Source: Ktedonobacteria bacterium (GTDB lineage Bacteria > Chloroflexota > Ktedonobacteria > Ktedonobacterales > JACDGC01). From it: a stretch of 64,000 nt of DNA. This document shows, in pieces, positions 17,739-25,386 of this stretch. Below the pieces are notes generated by a model. That model was given only the letters and a program-made list of their open reading frames with translations. It searched no databases and was not told the origin of the DNA. Each line of letters opens with the position of its first letter. Positions within the stretch are counted from its first letter, which is position 1. A program made the position numbers and the translations under genes. The stretch is from positions 20,203-84,202 of the forward strand of contig DAIDGU010000054.1 in the NCBI GenBank assembly GCA_027459785.1, written 5' to 3'.

Positions 17739-18338
17739 TTACCCGTTGAGGCCGATGGTATGCAATCCTGTTGCCAGAGTGCTTTGACTCAGCACCCCAT
17801 TGACGGCATAACGGATGACGCCGTGGGCATCCACGAAGTAGCTGACGGGCAGCGCCGTCACGCCGTAGAGCTTGTTGATCGCCAGTTTCGTATCAGGGAT
17901 CAGGGGATATTGGAGGGCATAGTCTTTGCCATATTGCACGACGGAATCGACCGGCTCAGCCTGATCGACGCCCAGCACCACCAAGCCCTGGCCCTGGTAC
18001 GCACTGTAGGTGCGCTGCAAGAGGGGTGTTTCGCTGCGGCAAGGCGCGCAGAACGTCCCCCAGAAGTTGATGATGACCGGATGCCCCCGGTATTGGGCGA
18101 GGGTGACGGGCTGGCCGGCGGCGTTCTGGGCGGCGAAGTTTGGTGCCGTCTGCCCGACGTTGAGGATGCCCGGCGAACCGGCTTGCCCGCTGGGCTGGAA
18201 CAGCAGCCAGATGAAGCCGACGACCACCACACCCACGACGATGAGGGTGATCCAGAAGGTTCCGTGCCGCCCCAGGATGCGGCGCAGCCCTGTACTTTGT
18301 GGCAAGGTGAAGTTGCCGTTCGCACTGATATCGCTCAT
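17739..18338 (-). CDS. Membrane-anchored TlpA/ResA-type thiol-disulfide oxidoreductase
   Basis: A 199-residue protein: cytoplasmic tail, one membrane helix (about residues 28-47) and an extracytoplasmic thioredoxin fold. The active site is WGTFCAPC (Cys97, Cys100), followed by the cis-proline segment ALPVSYFVD. Such proteins reduce or handle cysteines of exported proteins, for example during cytochrome c maturation; no cytochrome genes are adjacent, so the target is unknown. I use the ATG at 18338 (MSDISANG); the frame extends 18 codons upstream without a ribosome site. It lies 37 bp ahead of the permease gene. Confidence 0.87.
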   Translation of the reverse strand: MSDISANGNFTLPQSTGLRRILGRHGTFWITLIVVGVVVVGFIWLLFQPSGQAGSPGILNVGQTAPNFAAQNAAGQPVTLAQYRGHPVIINFWGTFCAPCRSETPLLQRTYSAYQGQGLVVLGVDQAEPVDSVVQYGKDYALQYPLIPDTKLAINKLYGVTALPVSYFVDAHGVIRYAVNGVLSQSTLATGLHTIGLNG

Positions 18339-18612
18339 GATGCATCTTTCCCGTGTGAAATGAGTCTCTTGCCAGCTATTATAGCAGATCAACTCGCGCG
18401 GTCGTGTAAGGAAATCTCTGTATTTTCCCGCTCTTCGCTAGAACCTCGCGCCTGGCTGGTGTTAAAAATTACGTTGCTTGCGCTTGCATACGCTATATGG
18501 GCTAGCTATTTTCTCTCTATTTGACATCCTCCACGTAACAAGATAGCATGCAAGACGTTGATGGCAGCCGGACGAGGTGGCGTTCGCTTATATTTTTCGC
18601 TTAGGTGATGGG

Positions 18613-20265
18613 ATGCATTTGCGACCAACCCAACGTTTGCACACGAATCAGCGCACGCAGCGTTTCTATCAAGATGAATGGTCGGCATCTACCGTTTCTG
18701 TTTTGGCGATCAAAGAGAACGCCTCGCATAGCGAGCAAATCGCTTACTATCGTGAGTGGCTCCAGACGGAGCGCGTGCAGGAGAACGATCAATATTCCGT
18801 GGTAGCGCGACGCGACTATGCCCAACGCGCCACACGCCCGGTCAGCTTTCATGGCCAGCCAGTGCGCGCCTTCGCGCCGGTGGACCACGCACTCTCGGCC
18901 ATCACCACTATGACCGCCGGCCAGGGGCTGGCGCTGGTGGTGCTGATCGCCCTGCTGGCAGGGGTGGCTGTGTTGTGGCCAGTGCCGCTGTTGGCCGGCA
19001 TCGTCGCCGTGCTTTCCATCATCTACTTCACCAATTTCGCGCTGACGCTGGTGACGACCGCCCAGGTGGTCTTGCGCACGCCCGAAACCCGCCTGGATGA
19101 GCGCGTTATCGCCGCGCTGGGCGACGAACTTTGGCCATCCTATACGATCCTCTGCCCGCTGTACAAAGAGGTCGCGGTGGTGCCGCAGTTCGTGCGCGCC
19201 ATCCAGCAATTAGACTATCCACGCGCACGCTTGCAAGTGCTGTTTTTGACGGAAGAGGACGACGCTGCGACGCGGGAGGCGATCCTGGCGCTGGGTTTGC
19301 CGCCGCAGTTCGCGGTGGTGACGGTGCCGGAGGGCCAGCCGCGCACGAAGCCGCGCGCCTGTAATTACGGACTTATGTATGCTACCGGGCGCTATATCGT
19401 CATCTTCGACGCCGAAGACATCCCCGATCCGCTGCAACTGAAAAAAGCCGTCCTCACCTTCGCCAACCATGGGCCGGAGGTCGCGTGTGTGCAGGCCAAG
19501 CTCAGCTTTTATAACGCGCGGCAAAACCTGTTGACACGCTGGTTCGCGCTGGAATACGCGCTCTGGTTCAACTTTACCTTGCCCGGCTTGCAGTGGGCCA
19601 ACATGAGTCTGCCGCTAGGTGGCACTTCGAACCACTTTCGCACTGCACTGCTGCGCCGGCTGGGCGGCTGGGACCCCTTCAATGTCACCGAAGACTGCGA
19701 CCTGGGGCTGCGCCTGGGTCACTATCACCTACGCACGGCGATGGTGGACTCCGTCACGCTGGAAGAGGCGAACCCACGCGTGAGGAACTGGGTGCGGCAG
19801 CGGTCGCGCTGGACCAAAGGCTACTTCCAGACCTATTTGGTGCATATGCGGCGACCGTGGCACTATCTGCGCGAGGGGCGGCTGCGTGAGTTCATCTCGC
19901 TGCAACTCATCATCGGCGCGTCGCCTGCAACCTTCTTCATCAACCCGATCCTATGGGTGCTTCTGGCGGTCTATATCGCCTTCCGCACCCATGTCGCGCC
20001 CTTTTACAACGCGCTGTATGCCTCGCCGATCTACTACCTGGCGCTGGCCTGCCTGGTTTTCGGCAACTTCTTTTACGTCTACGTCTACCTGATCGCCTGT
20101 GCGCGTACCCAGCAATACCGCCTGCTACTTGCGATTCCCCTGATCATGATCTATTGGCTGCTGATGAGCGTGGCGGCGGTGAAAGCGTTCGGGCAGTTGA
20201 TCACCAAGCCGCATTATTGGGAAAAGACGCAGCATGGCTTAGCTAACACCAGCCCCAGTCCGTGA
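18613..20265 (+). CDS. Cellulose synthase-like family 2 glycosyltransferase
   Basis: A processive GT2 polymerase of about 550 residues. Two membrane spans (about residues 100-145) are followed by the catalytic domain and three or four C-terminal spans. Catalytic landmarks are the nucleotide-binding YTILCPLYKE, the metal-binding FDAEDIP, the catalytic-base motif TEDCDLG and the Q-x2-RW motif (RQRSRWTKG). It should polymerise a UDP-sugar and thread the chain across the membrane. The ATG at 18613 is preceded by TAGGTGATGGG; a GTG at 18577 would add 12 residues. It heads a trio with the GT39-like and GH5 genes, consistent with exopolysaccharide production. Confidence 0.85.
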   Translation: MHLRPTQRLHTNQRTQRFYQDEWSASTVSVLAIKENASHSEQIAYYREWLQTERVQENDQYSVVARRDYAQRATRPVSFHGQPVRAFAPVDHALSAITTMTAGQGLALVVLIALLAGVAVLWPVPLLAGIVAVLSIIYFTNFALTLVTTAQVVLRTPETRLDERVIAALGDELWPSYTILCPLYKEVAVVPQFVRAIQQLDYPRARLQVLFLTEEDDAATREAILALGLPPQFAVVTVPEGQPRTKPRACNYGLMYATGRYIVIFDAEDIPDPLQLKKAVLTFANHGPEVACVQAKLSFYNARQNLLTRWFALEYALWFNFTLPGLQWANMSLPLGGTSNHFRTALLRRLGGWDPFNVTEDCDLGLRLGHYHLRTAMVDSVTLEEANPRVRNWVRQRSRWTKGYFQTYLVHMRRPWHYLREGRLREFISLQLIIGASPATFFINPILWVLLAVYIAFRTHVAPFYNALYASPIYYLALACLVFGNFFYVYVYLIACARTQQYRLLLAIPLIMIYWLLMSVAAVKAFGQLITKPHYWEKTQHGLANTSPSP

Positions 20266-20280
20266 AGGCGCGGGCAGGCA

Positions 20281-20306
20281 CGGACAGACAGGAATAACTG
20301 TCCACC
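20281..20306. repeat. Short palindromic repeat, GGACAG/CTGTCC family
   Basis: CGGACAGACAGGAATAACTG with following TCC is a copy of the palindrome seen at 4561, 7297 and 52533. It sits between the GT2 and GT39-like genes. Confidence 0.5.
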
Positions 20307-20419
20307 AGAGTTTGTGCCAAAGCAGAATGATCGTCCTCCGGCGATTGAGCTGAATCGTCCATAAGGGGTTGTACCAGTGCCGGCATGGAAGTGGCGCGGA
20401 TCAGAGAAAGAGCTAGGGC

Positions 20420-22102
20420 ATGTCGATTACCCTCACCTTGCCGGTTTTCAAGGCGCTCAGGCGGCCCCGGACAGAAACATCTGCGGTTCCCTGGTACCAC
20501 GACATCTGGCATGTGGCAACGCTGGTGACGGCGACGCTGGCGAGCATCATCGCGGCGATCTGGGCCTATGCCAACCAGACGATTGTGCTCTATAGCGACG
20601 CCCACTCTCACCTGGCGGCGGCGCGGCGCGTGCTGGATAACGTCCAGCCCGGCATCGGCCAACTTGGCAGCGTGTGGCTGCCGCTGCCGCACATCATCAT
20701 GCTGCCGCTGATATGGAATCACTTCCTGTGGCAAACGGGGCTGGCCGGTACGCTCACCTCCATGCCGTGCTACATCGTGACGGCGGGGACGATCTTTCTC
20801 ACCATCCGCCGGCTGACGTTGGATAGTCGCGCCAGCTTCATCGGCGCGCTCGTCTTCGTCCTGAATCCCAACATCCTCTATCTGCAAAGCACGCCGCTTT
20901 CGGAGCCGATCCTGTTCGCCATGCTGGCACTGGCATCATACTTCTTCTTGCTGTGGGCCGAAGCGGACAAAAAGCGACACCTGCTGCTGGCGGCGACGTT
21001 CACCATGCTGGCGACGGTGGCGCGCTATGACGGCTGGGCGCTATACCTGGCGTTTTTGGTGTTGTTGGTCATCATCAGTTGGCTGCGCCACGCGCCGCGC
21101 GGCAAGCTGCTGCTGGACCTGACGCTCTTTGGCACGCTGGGCGGCTTCGGCATCGCGCTGTGGTTCCTGTGGAACGCGGTGCTGTTCGGCGATCCCCTGT
21201 ACTTCGCGCACGGCCCGTTCTCGTCGCAGAAACAGACAGATTCATTCATTCAGAGCGGCTTGGCGGATACGTATCACAACGCCGGGCGCTCGCTGTGGAC
21301 GTATATCGTGGCGACGGCGGAAGCGATTGGGCCGGCGCTGCTGGTGTTGGGTGTGGTCGCCGTGGTCGCCTTCGTCGTGCGGCGGCGCTTCACGCCGACG
21401 ATGCTGGGGGCGCTGACGATCCTCATCCCCTTTCCGTTTTACGTGCTGGCGTTTTACGTGGGGCAGGATGTGATGTTCATCCCCCATGCCAACCATCCGC
21501 CGTACTTCTACCTGTATAACGCGCGCTTTGGCGCGGAGATGGCCGCGCCAGCGGCGGTCTTCATCGGCACCTTCCTGGTGGATGTCTTTCGCCGGTTGCC
21601 GGTGGCGCAGATCGCGTTCATCGGTGTGATCGTCGTGCAACAGTTTTTCATCGCTACGGGCGGTGTCATCGCCTTGCAAGACGGCCAATACGGCGTGTCG
21701 TGCTACGTCGGGCGGCCCATCGCGGCTTTTCTGGCTCAGCACTACGACGGCGGGCGGCTGCTGATCGACGAGTTCCACTCGGAGATCGACATCTCGGTCG
21801 TCGGCATGTCGTTTAAGGATGTCGTCTATGAGGGCGATGGCAGCCTGTGGGATCGCGCGTTGCGCGATCCAGCGAGCGTGGCGGATTGGATTGTCACCCA
21901 GCCGGGCGATCTGATCACGGCCAAGATCGATATCAACAGTGTTGCCTTCCTGACCGACTTCATGCCTGTGCAAGAAGAGAGCGACCATCTGATCTTATGG
22001 CACCGCAAGGGCTTGCCGCCGCTGCCCACGCGCCCGCTACCGGCGGATGTCATCGCGCCCTATCAGATCTGTGATACAGCGAAACAAATCTATGCGACTT
22101 GA
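20420..22102 (+). CDS. GT39-like polytopic glycosyltransferase
   Basis: A 560-residue membrane protein with about ten hydrophobic helices. The first external loop carries the acidic motif YSDAHSHLAAARRV (residues about 58-71), in the place where PMT/ArnT-type GT-C enzymes have their catalytic Asp. Later segments such as ATVARYDGWAL fit the dolichyl/undecaprenyl-phosphate-mannosyltransferase superfamily. It likely uses a polyprenyl-phosphate sugar and acts on the outer face of the membrane; donor and acceptor are unknown. The ATG at 20420 follows a GAAAGAG site. Only 15 bp separate it from the GH5 gene, so those two are one transcription unit. Confidence 0.75.
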   Translation: MSITLTLPVFKALRRPRTETSAVPWYHDIWHVATLVTATLASIIAAIWAYANQTIVLYSDAHSHLAAARRVLDNVQPGIGQLGSVWLPLPHIIMLPLIWNHFLWQTGLAGTLTSMPCYIVTAGTIFLTIRRLTLDSRASFIGALVFVLNPNILYLQSTPLSEPILFAMLALASYFFLLWAEADKKRHLLLAATFTMLATVARYDGWALYLAFLVLLVIISWLRHAPRGKLLLDLTLFGTLGGFGIALWFLWNAVLFGDPLYFAHGPFSSQKQTDSFIQSGLADTYHNAGRSLWTYIVATAEAIGPALLVLGVVAVVAFVVRRRFTPTMLGALTILIPFPFYVLAFYVGQDVMFIPHANHPPYFYLYNARFGAEMAAPAAVFIGTFLVDVFRRLPVAQIAFIGVIVVQQFFIATGGVIALQDGQYGVSCYVGRPIAAFLAQHYDGGRLLIDEFHSEIDISVVGMSFKDVVYEGDGSLWDRALRDPASVADWIVTQPGDLITAKIDINSVAFLTDFMPVQEESDHLILWHRKGLPPLPTRPLPADVIAPYQICDTAKQIYAT

Positions 22103-22117
22103 TGGGAGGAACGAAGG

Positions 22118-23281
22118 ATGATGCAGCCAATGCGGCGACGCACATCGGTGGCCGAAGTGGTGTTGCTAGGGATCGCGGTGGTAGTGAGCGTCTGCGCCAT
22201 CGCGGTCGTGATCATCCCGCGTGCCGGCGTCAGCCTGCCGCACGCCATCGCACCCCAAACGACGCCGACGACGGCTCCGCCCGCCGTGCCGACGGTCACG
22301 CCACCGACGCTGCACGTGCAAGGGACGCACCTGGTGGATGTGGCGGGGCAGATCGTGACCTTACGCGGCGTCTCGCGTTCCTCACTGGAATACTCTTGCG
22401 CCGGCGATGGCCACTTCAACCAAAGCGACTTCCTGGCGATCCGCAGTTGGGGTGCGAACGCGGTGCGCCTTACGCTTTCCTCCGAGTTCTGGGCGAATGC
22501 CGGCAACAATTGCCCAGCCTATCATTCGACCGTTGCCCAGGCCGTCGCCAATGCTGAAGCGGCGGGCCTGTATGTGGTGCTGGATCTGCAATGGAACGCG
22601 CCGCTGAATACCCTGCGCGACCGCGTGACCGGCGGCGCACAATGTCCGATGCCGGATAGCACCAAGGATCTTACCTTCTGGCGCGATCTGGCGACGATTT
22701 ATAGCAACGATCCCCTGGTATTCTTCGATCTTTTCGGGGAGCCGCACAATGTCTCGTGGCAAACCTGGCGCAATGGCGGCCCTATCGCCCACGCAGAGTG
22801 CTATCTGATCAGCCGAACGGGGGGCATTGAGGTCGGTGCATACCAGTCGGTGGGGATGAGTACACTGGTTCGCAGCATCCGCACCCTGGCTCCCCAAAAC
22901 ATCATCATCATCAGCGGCCTCGACTGGGGCTACCAGCTTGACGAATTGCCGCTCTACGCGATCCCCGGCCCCAACATCATGTATGGCACGCACCCGTTCG
23001 ATTACGCCGGCAAACAGCCCACCAACTGGCCAACCGATTTTGGTGACATGACGAAGACCTTCCCGATCATCGCCACCGAGTTCGGTTCCTACGATTGCGG
23101 CACCCGCTACACCCACGCCGCCATCGCCTACTTCACCGCGCATCAAATGTCGTGGATGGCCTGGACGTGGTCGGTGGAGGATTGCAGCGGCCCCGGCTTG
23201 CTGGCAGATTGGTCCGGCACACCCAGCCAGCCCTACGGCGCGTATATCTACCAGCAGATGCGGGCGGCTAATGGAGATTGA
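22118..23281 (+). CDS. Secreted glycoside hydrolase family 5 (cellulase-type)
   Basis: A 387-residue exported enzyme: one N-terminal hydrophobic span (residues about 12-33), a Pro/Thr linker, then a GH5 TIM barrel. The substrate-side LRGVSRSSLEY and WGANAVRLTL match family strands; the acid/base Glu is in FFDLFGEPHN and the nucleophile Glu in IIATEFGSYD. Endoglucanases next to a GT2 polymerase commonly trim the nascent polysaccharide, as in cellulose operons; here that is inference. GGGAGGAACGAAGG precedes the ATG. It is the last gene of the polysaccharide cluster and is followed by a repeat-rich gap. Confidence 0.88.
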   Translation: MMQPMRRRTSVAEVVLLGIAVVVSVCAIAVVIIPRAGVSLPHAIAPQTTPTTAPPAVPTVTPPTLHVQGTHLVDVAGQIVTLRGVSRSSLEYSCAGDGHFNQSDFLAIRSWGANAVRLTLSSEFWANAGNNCPAYHSTVAQAVANAEAAGLYVVLDLQWNAPLNTLRDRVTGGAQCPMPDSTKDLTFWRDLATIYSNDPLVFFDLFGEPHNVSWQTWRNGGPIAHAECYLISRTGGIEVGAYQSVGMSTLVRSIRTLAPQNIIIISGLDWGYQLDELPLYAIPGPNIMYGTHPFDYAGKQPTNWPTDFGDMTKTFPIIATEFGSYDCGTRYTHAAIAYFTAHQMSWMAWTWSVEDCSGPGLLADWSGTPSQPYGAYIYQQMRAANGD

Positions 23282-23319
23282 CGAAATAATCAGGTGTCCA
23301 GAAGGTGTGATACGCGAGA

Positions 23320-23520
23320 GACGGGCGGGCGGTTGGCGATACGCGAGAGACGGGCGGGCAGGGGACGGCGGGCGGTTAAAACCGCGCCTAGGGGCGTTCC
23401 GCCACGAAGTCCACCTACGTGGACTGGAGTTAGTCCGCGACGGCAGGGCGACTACAAGGGTACGCCCCTACTGCGTCGCCGCTAGGCGCTTAGGCGCGGT
23501 TTTAACCGCCCGCCGTCCCC
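23320..23520. repeat. Long inverted repeat built from GCGGGCGGTT/AACCGCCCGC palindromes
   Basis: GACGGCGGGCGGTTAAAACC (from 23368) and GGTTTTAACCGCCCGCCGTC (to 23516) are inverted copies flanking about 110 bp that itself contains CCACGTAGGTGG-like and AGTCCGCGACGG segments. Two direct copies of gatacgcgagagacgggcgg precede it (from 23310 and 23338). Related units occur at 37201 and 52675. No gene is visible in 23282-23642. Confidence 0.7.
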
Positions 23521-23642
23521 CGTCCCCGTCCCTGGCGCATATATCCCCGCCCCCGCCCGTCGTCCTCGTCTCGGTTTCCCCCCCTGCATTCCCCGCATTG
23601 GTGATGTTCGTCACATCTTTGGCCGTCGATGGTCCCGCACGC

Positions 23643-23671
23643 TTGACTTTTCTATAGCAATTTGCAATACT
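23643..23671 (+). promoter_or_regulatory. Sigma-70 type promoter for the XRE regulator gene
   Basis: TTGACT (23643-23648), a 17-nt spacer and AATACT (23666-23671) form a near-consensus promoter 24 bp before the ATG at 23695; GGGAGG lies between. Confidence 0.7.
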
Positions 23672-23694
23672 AGAGGATGGGAGGGATGTGACCG

Positions 23695-24132
23695 ATGAAC
23701 CTGGCCGAGAAAATGAAACACCTGCGACACCAGGCGGGCGTGGCGCGCGGATTAGCACGCCCGCTGACGCAGGCAGAACTGGCGCGCTCCATTCGCGCGA
23801 TGGGCGGCACCATCAGCCAGGCGTATCTGTCGCAGATCGAAAACGGCAAGCGCACGCACCTGACAGAGAAGACGCGCACTCACCTGGCGCAGTTTTTCGG
23901 GGTGCATCCCGGCTATCTGGTGAGCGATCCGCTAGCCGTCGCTGCTGTGCCACAGGGACATGTGCTGCCTTTCGCGCTGCATCAGCCGGCGCACCACACG
24001 CTGGCGCGGCTGGCCGTCCACCCCCATCGCCATCGGCTGTGGGGTTTGCTCGATGATCTCATCGACCTCCCGGCCACTGATCTTGATGATGTGCATGGTT
24101 TCGTGAGCGCGCGCAAGCGCGCCGGACGTTGA
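23695..24132 (+). CDS. XRE-family helix-turn-helix regulator
   Basis: A 145-residue protein with a Cro/C1-type DNA-binding domain in residues 1-75 (TQAELARSI, then GGTISQAYLSQIENGKRTHL as turn and recognition helix). An insertion of about 10 residues lengthens the loop between helices 1 and 2. The C-terminal 70 residues have no recognised fold and end in a basic RKRAGR. It is preceded by its own promoter and by GGGAGG, and leads three further genes (24152, 24482, 25387) of the flotillin cluster, which it may control. Confidence 0.85.
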   Translation: MNLAEKMKHLRHQAGVARGLARPLTQAELARSIRAMGGTISQAYLSQIENGKRTHLTEKTRTHLAQFFGVHPGYLVSDPLAVAAVPQGHVLPFALHQPAHHTLARLAVHPHRHRLWGLLDDLIDLPATDLDDVHGFVSARKRAGR

Positions 24133-24151
24133 AGGAGAACGAGCAGATAGT

Positions 24152-24469
24152 ATGCGTGGACTTCGCATCTTTATGACCGGCGTTGTGGCGGGCCTGGCGT
24201 ATGCCGCCATCAGCAAGGAACTGGAAAAGCCGCCGGAGGCGCGCACCTGGCAGGGGACCATCGGCATGGTGCCGTACAACTTCCGCATCCAGGAATGGGG
24301 CAACTTGTCCCGCGAATATTGGAATCCGGCCAGCGACCAGATCCTGAGTCCCAAGGCGATCGGCATCGGCTGGGGCATCAATTTCGCCGCGCTGACGCAT
24401 CGCGCGCAGGAATGGTTGCAGACGCCGGCAGACAAACAGGTGACGGTGGCGGAGACCGTCGGCGAGTAG
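24152..24469 (+). CDS. Small protein, DUF5808-like
   Basis: A 105-residue protein with a short hydrophobic N-terminus (residues 3-18) and the motifs WQGTIGMVPYNFR and LSPKAIGIGWGINF. This VPYDFR...P+xxGxGWxxN pattern resembles DUF5808-type small proteins; I hold the match as tentative. An AAGGAG lies further than usual (14 nt) from the ATG. It lies 19 bp after the regulator and 12 bp before the NfeD-like gene, so it is part of that operon. Function unknown. Confidence 0.65.
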   Translation: MRGLRIFMTGVVAGLAYAAISKELEKPPEARTWQGTIGMVPYNFRIQEWGNLSREYWNPASDQILSPKAIGIGWGINFAALTHRAQEWLQTPADKQVTVAETVGE

Positions 24470-24481
24470 GAGGCACACGTC

Positions 24482-25258
24482 GTGATCCAGACTGATCCGC
24501 TGTCGCTCGTGTTCATCGCGTGTTTCGTCTTTGCCGGCAGTTTTCTGGTGGCGACGACGGCGCTGGGGATGGGTCACGCGCACAGCGGGGTGCAGCTACA
24601 CGCGGGGGGGCAACTGCACCTGGGCCATGCCGGCCATACGGGCAGCGCGCATGGCGCCGCGCCTGGGCCGACCACGGCGGCGGGGCATCCCACGCGCGTC
24701 GCCGTGCCACATGCCCACCAGCAGGCCCACGCGCCGGCCCAGCAAAGCGCCAGTAGCAAAGCACCCATCGCCGCGTTGCTGCATGTGTTCGGCGGCGTCA
24801 ATCTCAATTCCGTCCTGGTCTTTCTATTCTGCTTCGGCTTGTTCGGCTATGTGCTGCACAACCTGGCACATGCCGGCGCGGTGCTGACGATCAGCGTCGC
24901 CGTGCTGGCGGGCCTGGGCGGCGGCGCGGCGATGAACGCGCTTTTCGTGCGCCTGTTCGGGGTGGAAGCGGGCCGGCTGGGCAACGATTCATCGCAGATG
25001 GAAGGCCGCATCGCCACCGTCTCGCTGCCCATTCGCGCGGGCGGCGTGGGCGAGGTCGTTTTTATCGGCGAGAACGGCACGCGCCGTAGCCTGGGCGCAC
25101 GCAGCCAGGACGGCACAGCCATCCCGCGCGAGGCCGAAGTGGTAATCCTCGCTTTCACCAATGGCATCGCCGAAGTGCAAGCCTGGGAGACTTTCATCAC
25201 CGCCACGCAGGCGCACCTGATCGGTGATGAAACCGCCCGTTCCGCCACCCCCACATAA
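24482..25258 (+). CDS. NfeD/YqiJ-like membrane protein with His-rich loop
   Basis: A 258-residue protein. A first membrane span (residues 8-28) is followed by a His/Ala/Gly-rich loop of about 70 residues (more than a dozen His) and two or three further spans. The C-terminal soluble domain (about 175-250) has the NfeD-type OB-fold strand pattern (GRIATVSLPIR, GEVVFIGENGTRRS, AEVVILAFTNGIAEV). NfeD/YqiJ proteins work with flotillins, and a flotillin gene follows at 25387. The start is a GTG at 24482, chosen because AGGAGG lies 8 nt upstream. The His-rich loop could bind metal, which is inference. Confidence 0.78.
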   Translation: MIQTDPLSLVFIACFVFAGSFLVATTALGMGHAHSGVQLHAGGQLHLGHAGHTGSAHGAAPGPTTAAGHPTRVAVPHAHQQAHAPAQQSASSKAPIAALLHVFGGVNLNSVLVFLFCFGLFGYVLHNLAHAGAVLTISVAVLAGLGGGAAMNALFVRLFGVEAGRLGNDSSQMEGRIATVSLPIRAGGVGEVVFIGENGTRRSLGARSQDGTAIPREAEVVILAFTNGIAEVQAWETFITATQAHLIGDETARSATPT

Positions 25259-25348
25259 TTCCACTAGCACCCACCAATCGTATCGGCACTCGTAGCCAAC
25301 CAAACGCATTGTATACCCAATCGGCATTGCAAAAGTTTGCTTGAATCG

Positions 25349-25386
25349 AAAGGAGCGACCCCATAACAGAGGGGTCGTCACACACC
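25349..25386 (+). promoter_or_regulatory. Ribosome site separated from the flotillin start by a perfect hairpin
   Basis: AAAGGAG (25349-25355) is 32 nt before the ATG, too far for normal use. Between them CGACCCC (25356-25362) pairs perfectly with GGGGTCG (25371-25377), loop of 8 nt, leaving nine nucleotides to the ATG. If folded, the hairpin brings the ribosome site to a 9-nt effective spacing. Confidence 0.55.

Noticed and set aside
23310..23360. Two direct repeats suggesting a CRISPR array
   Set aside because: Only two copies with a spacer of a few bases and no cas genes; they belong to the composite intergenic repeat.
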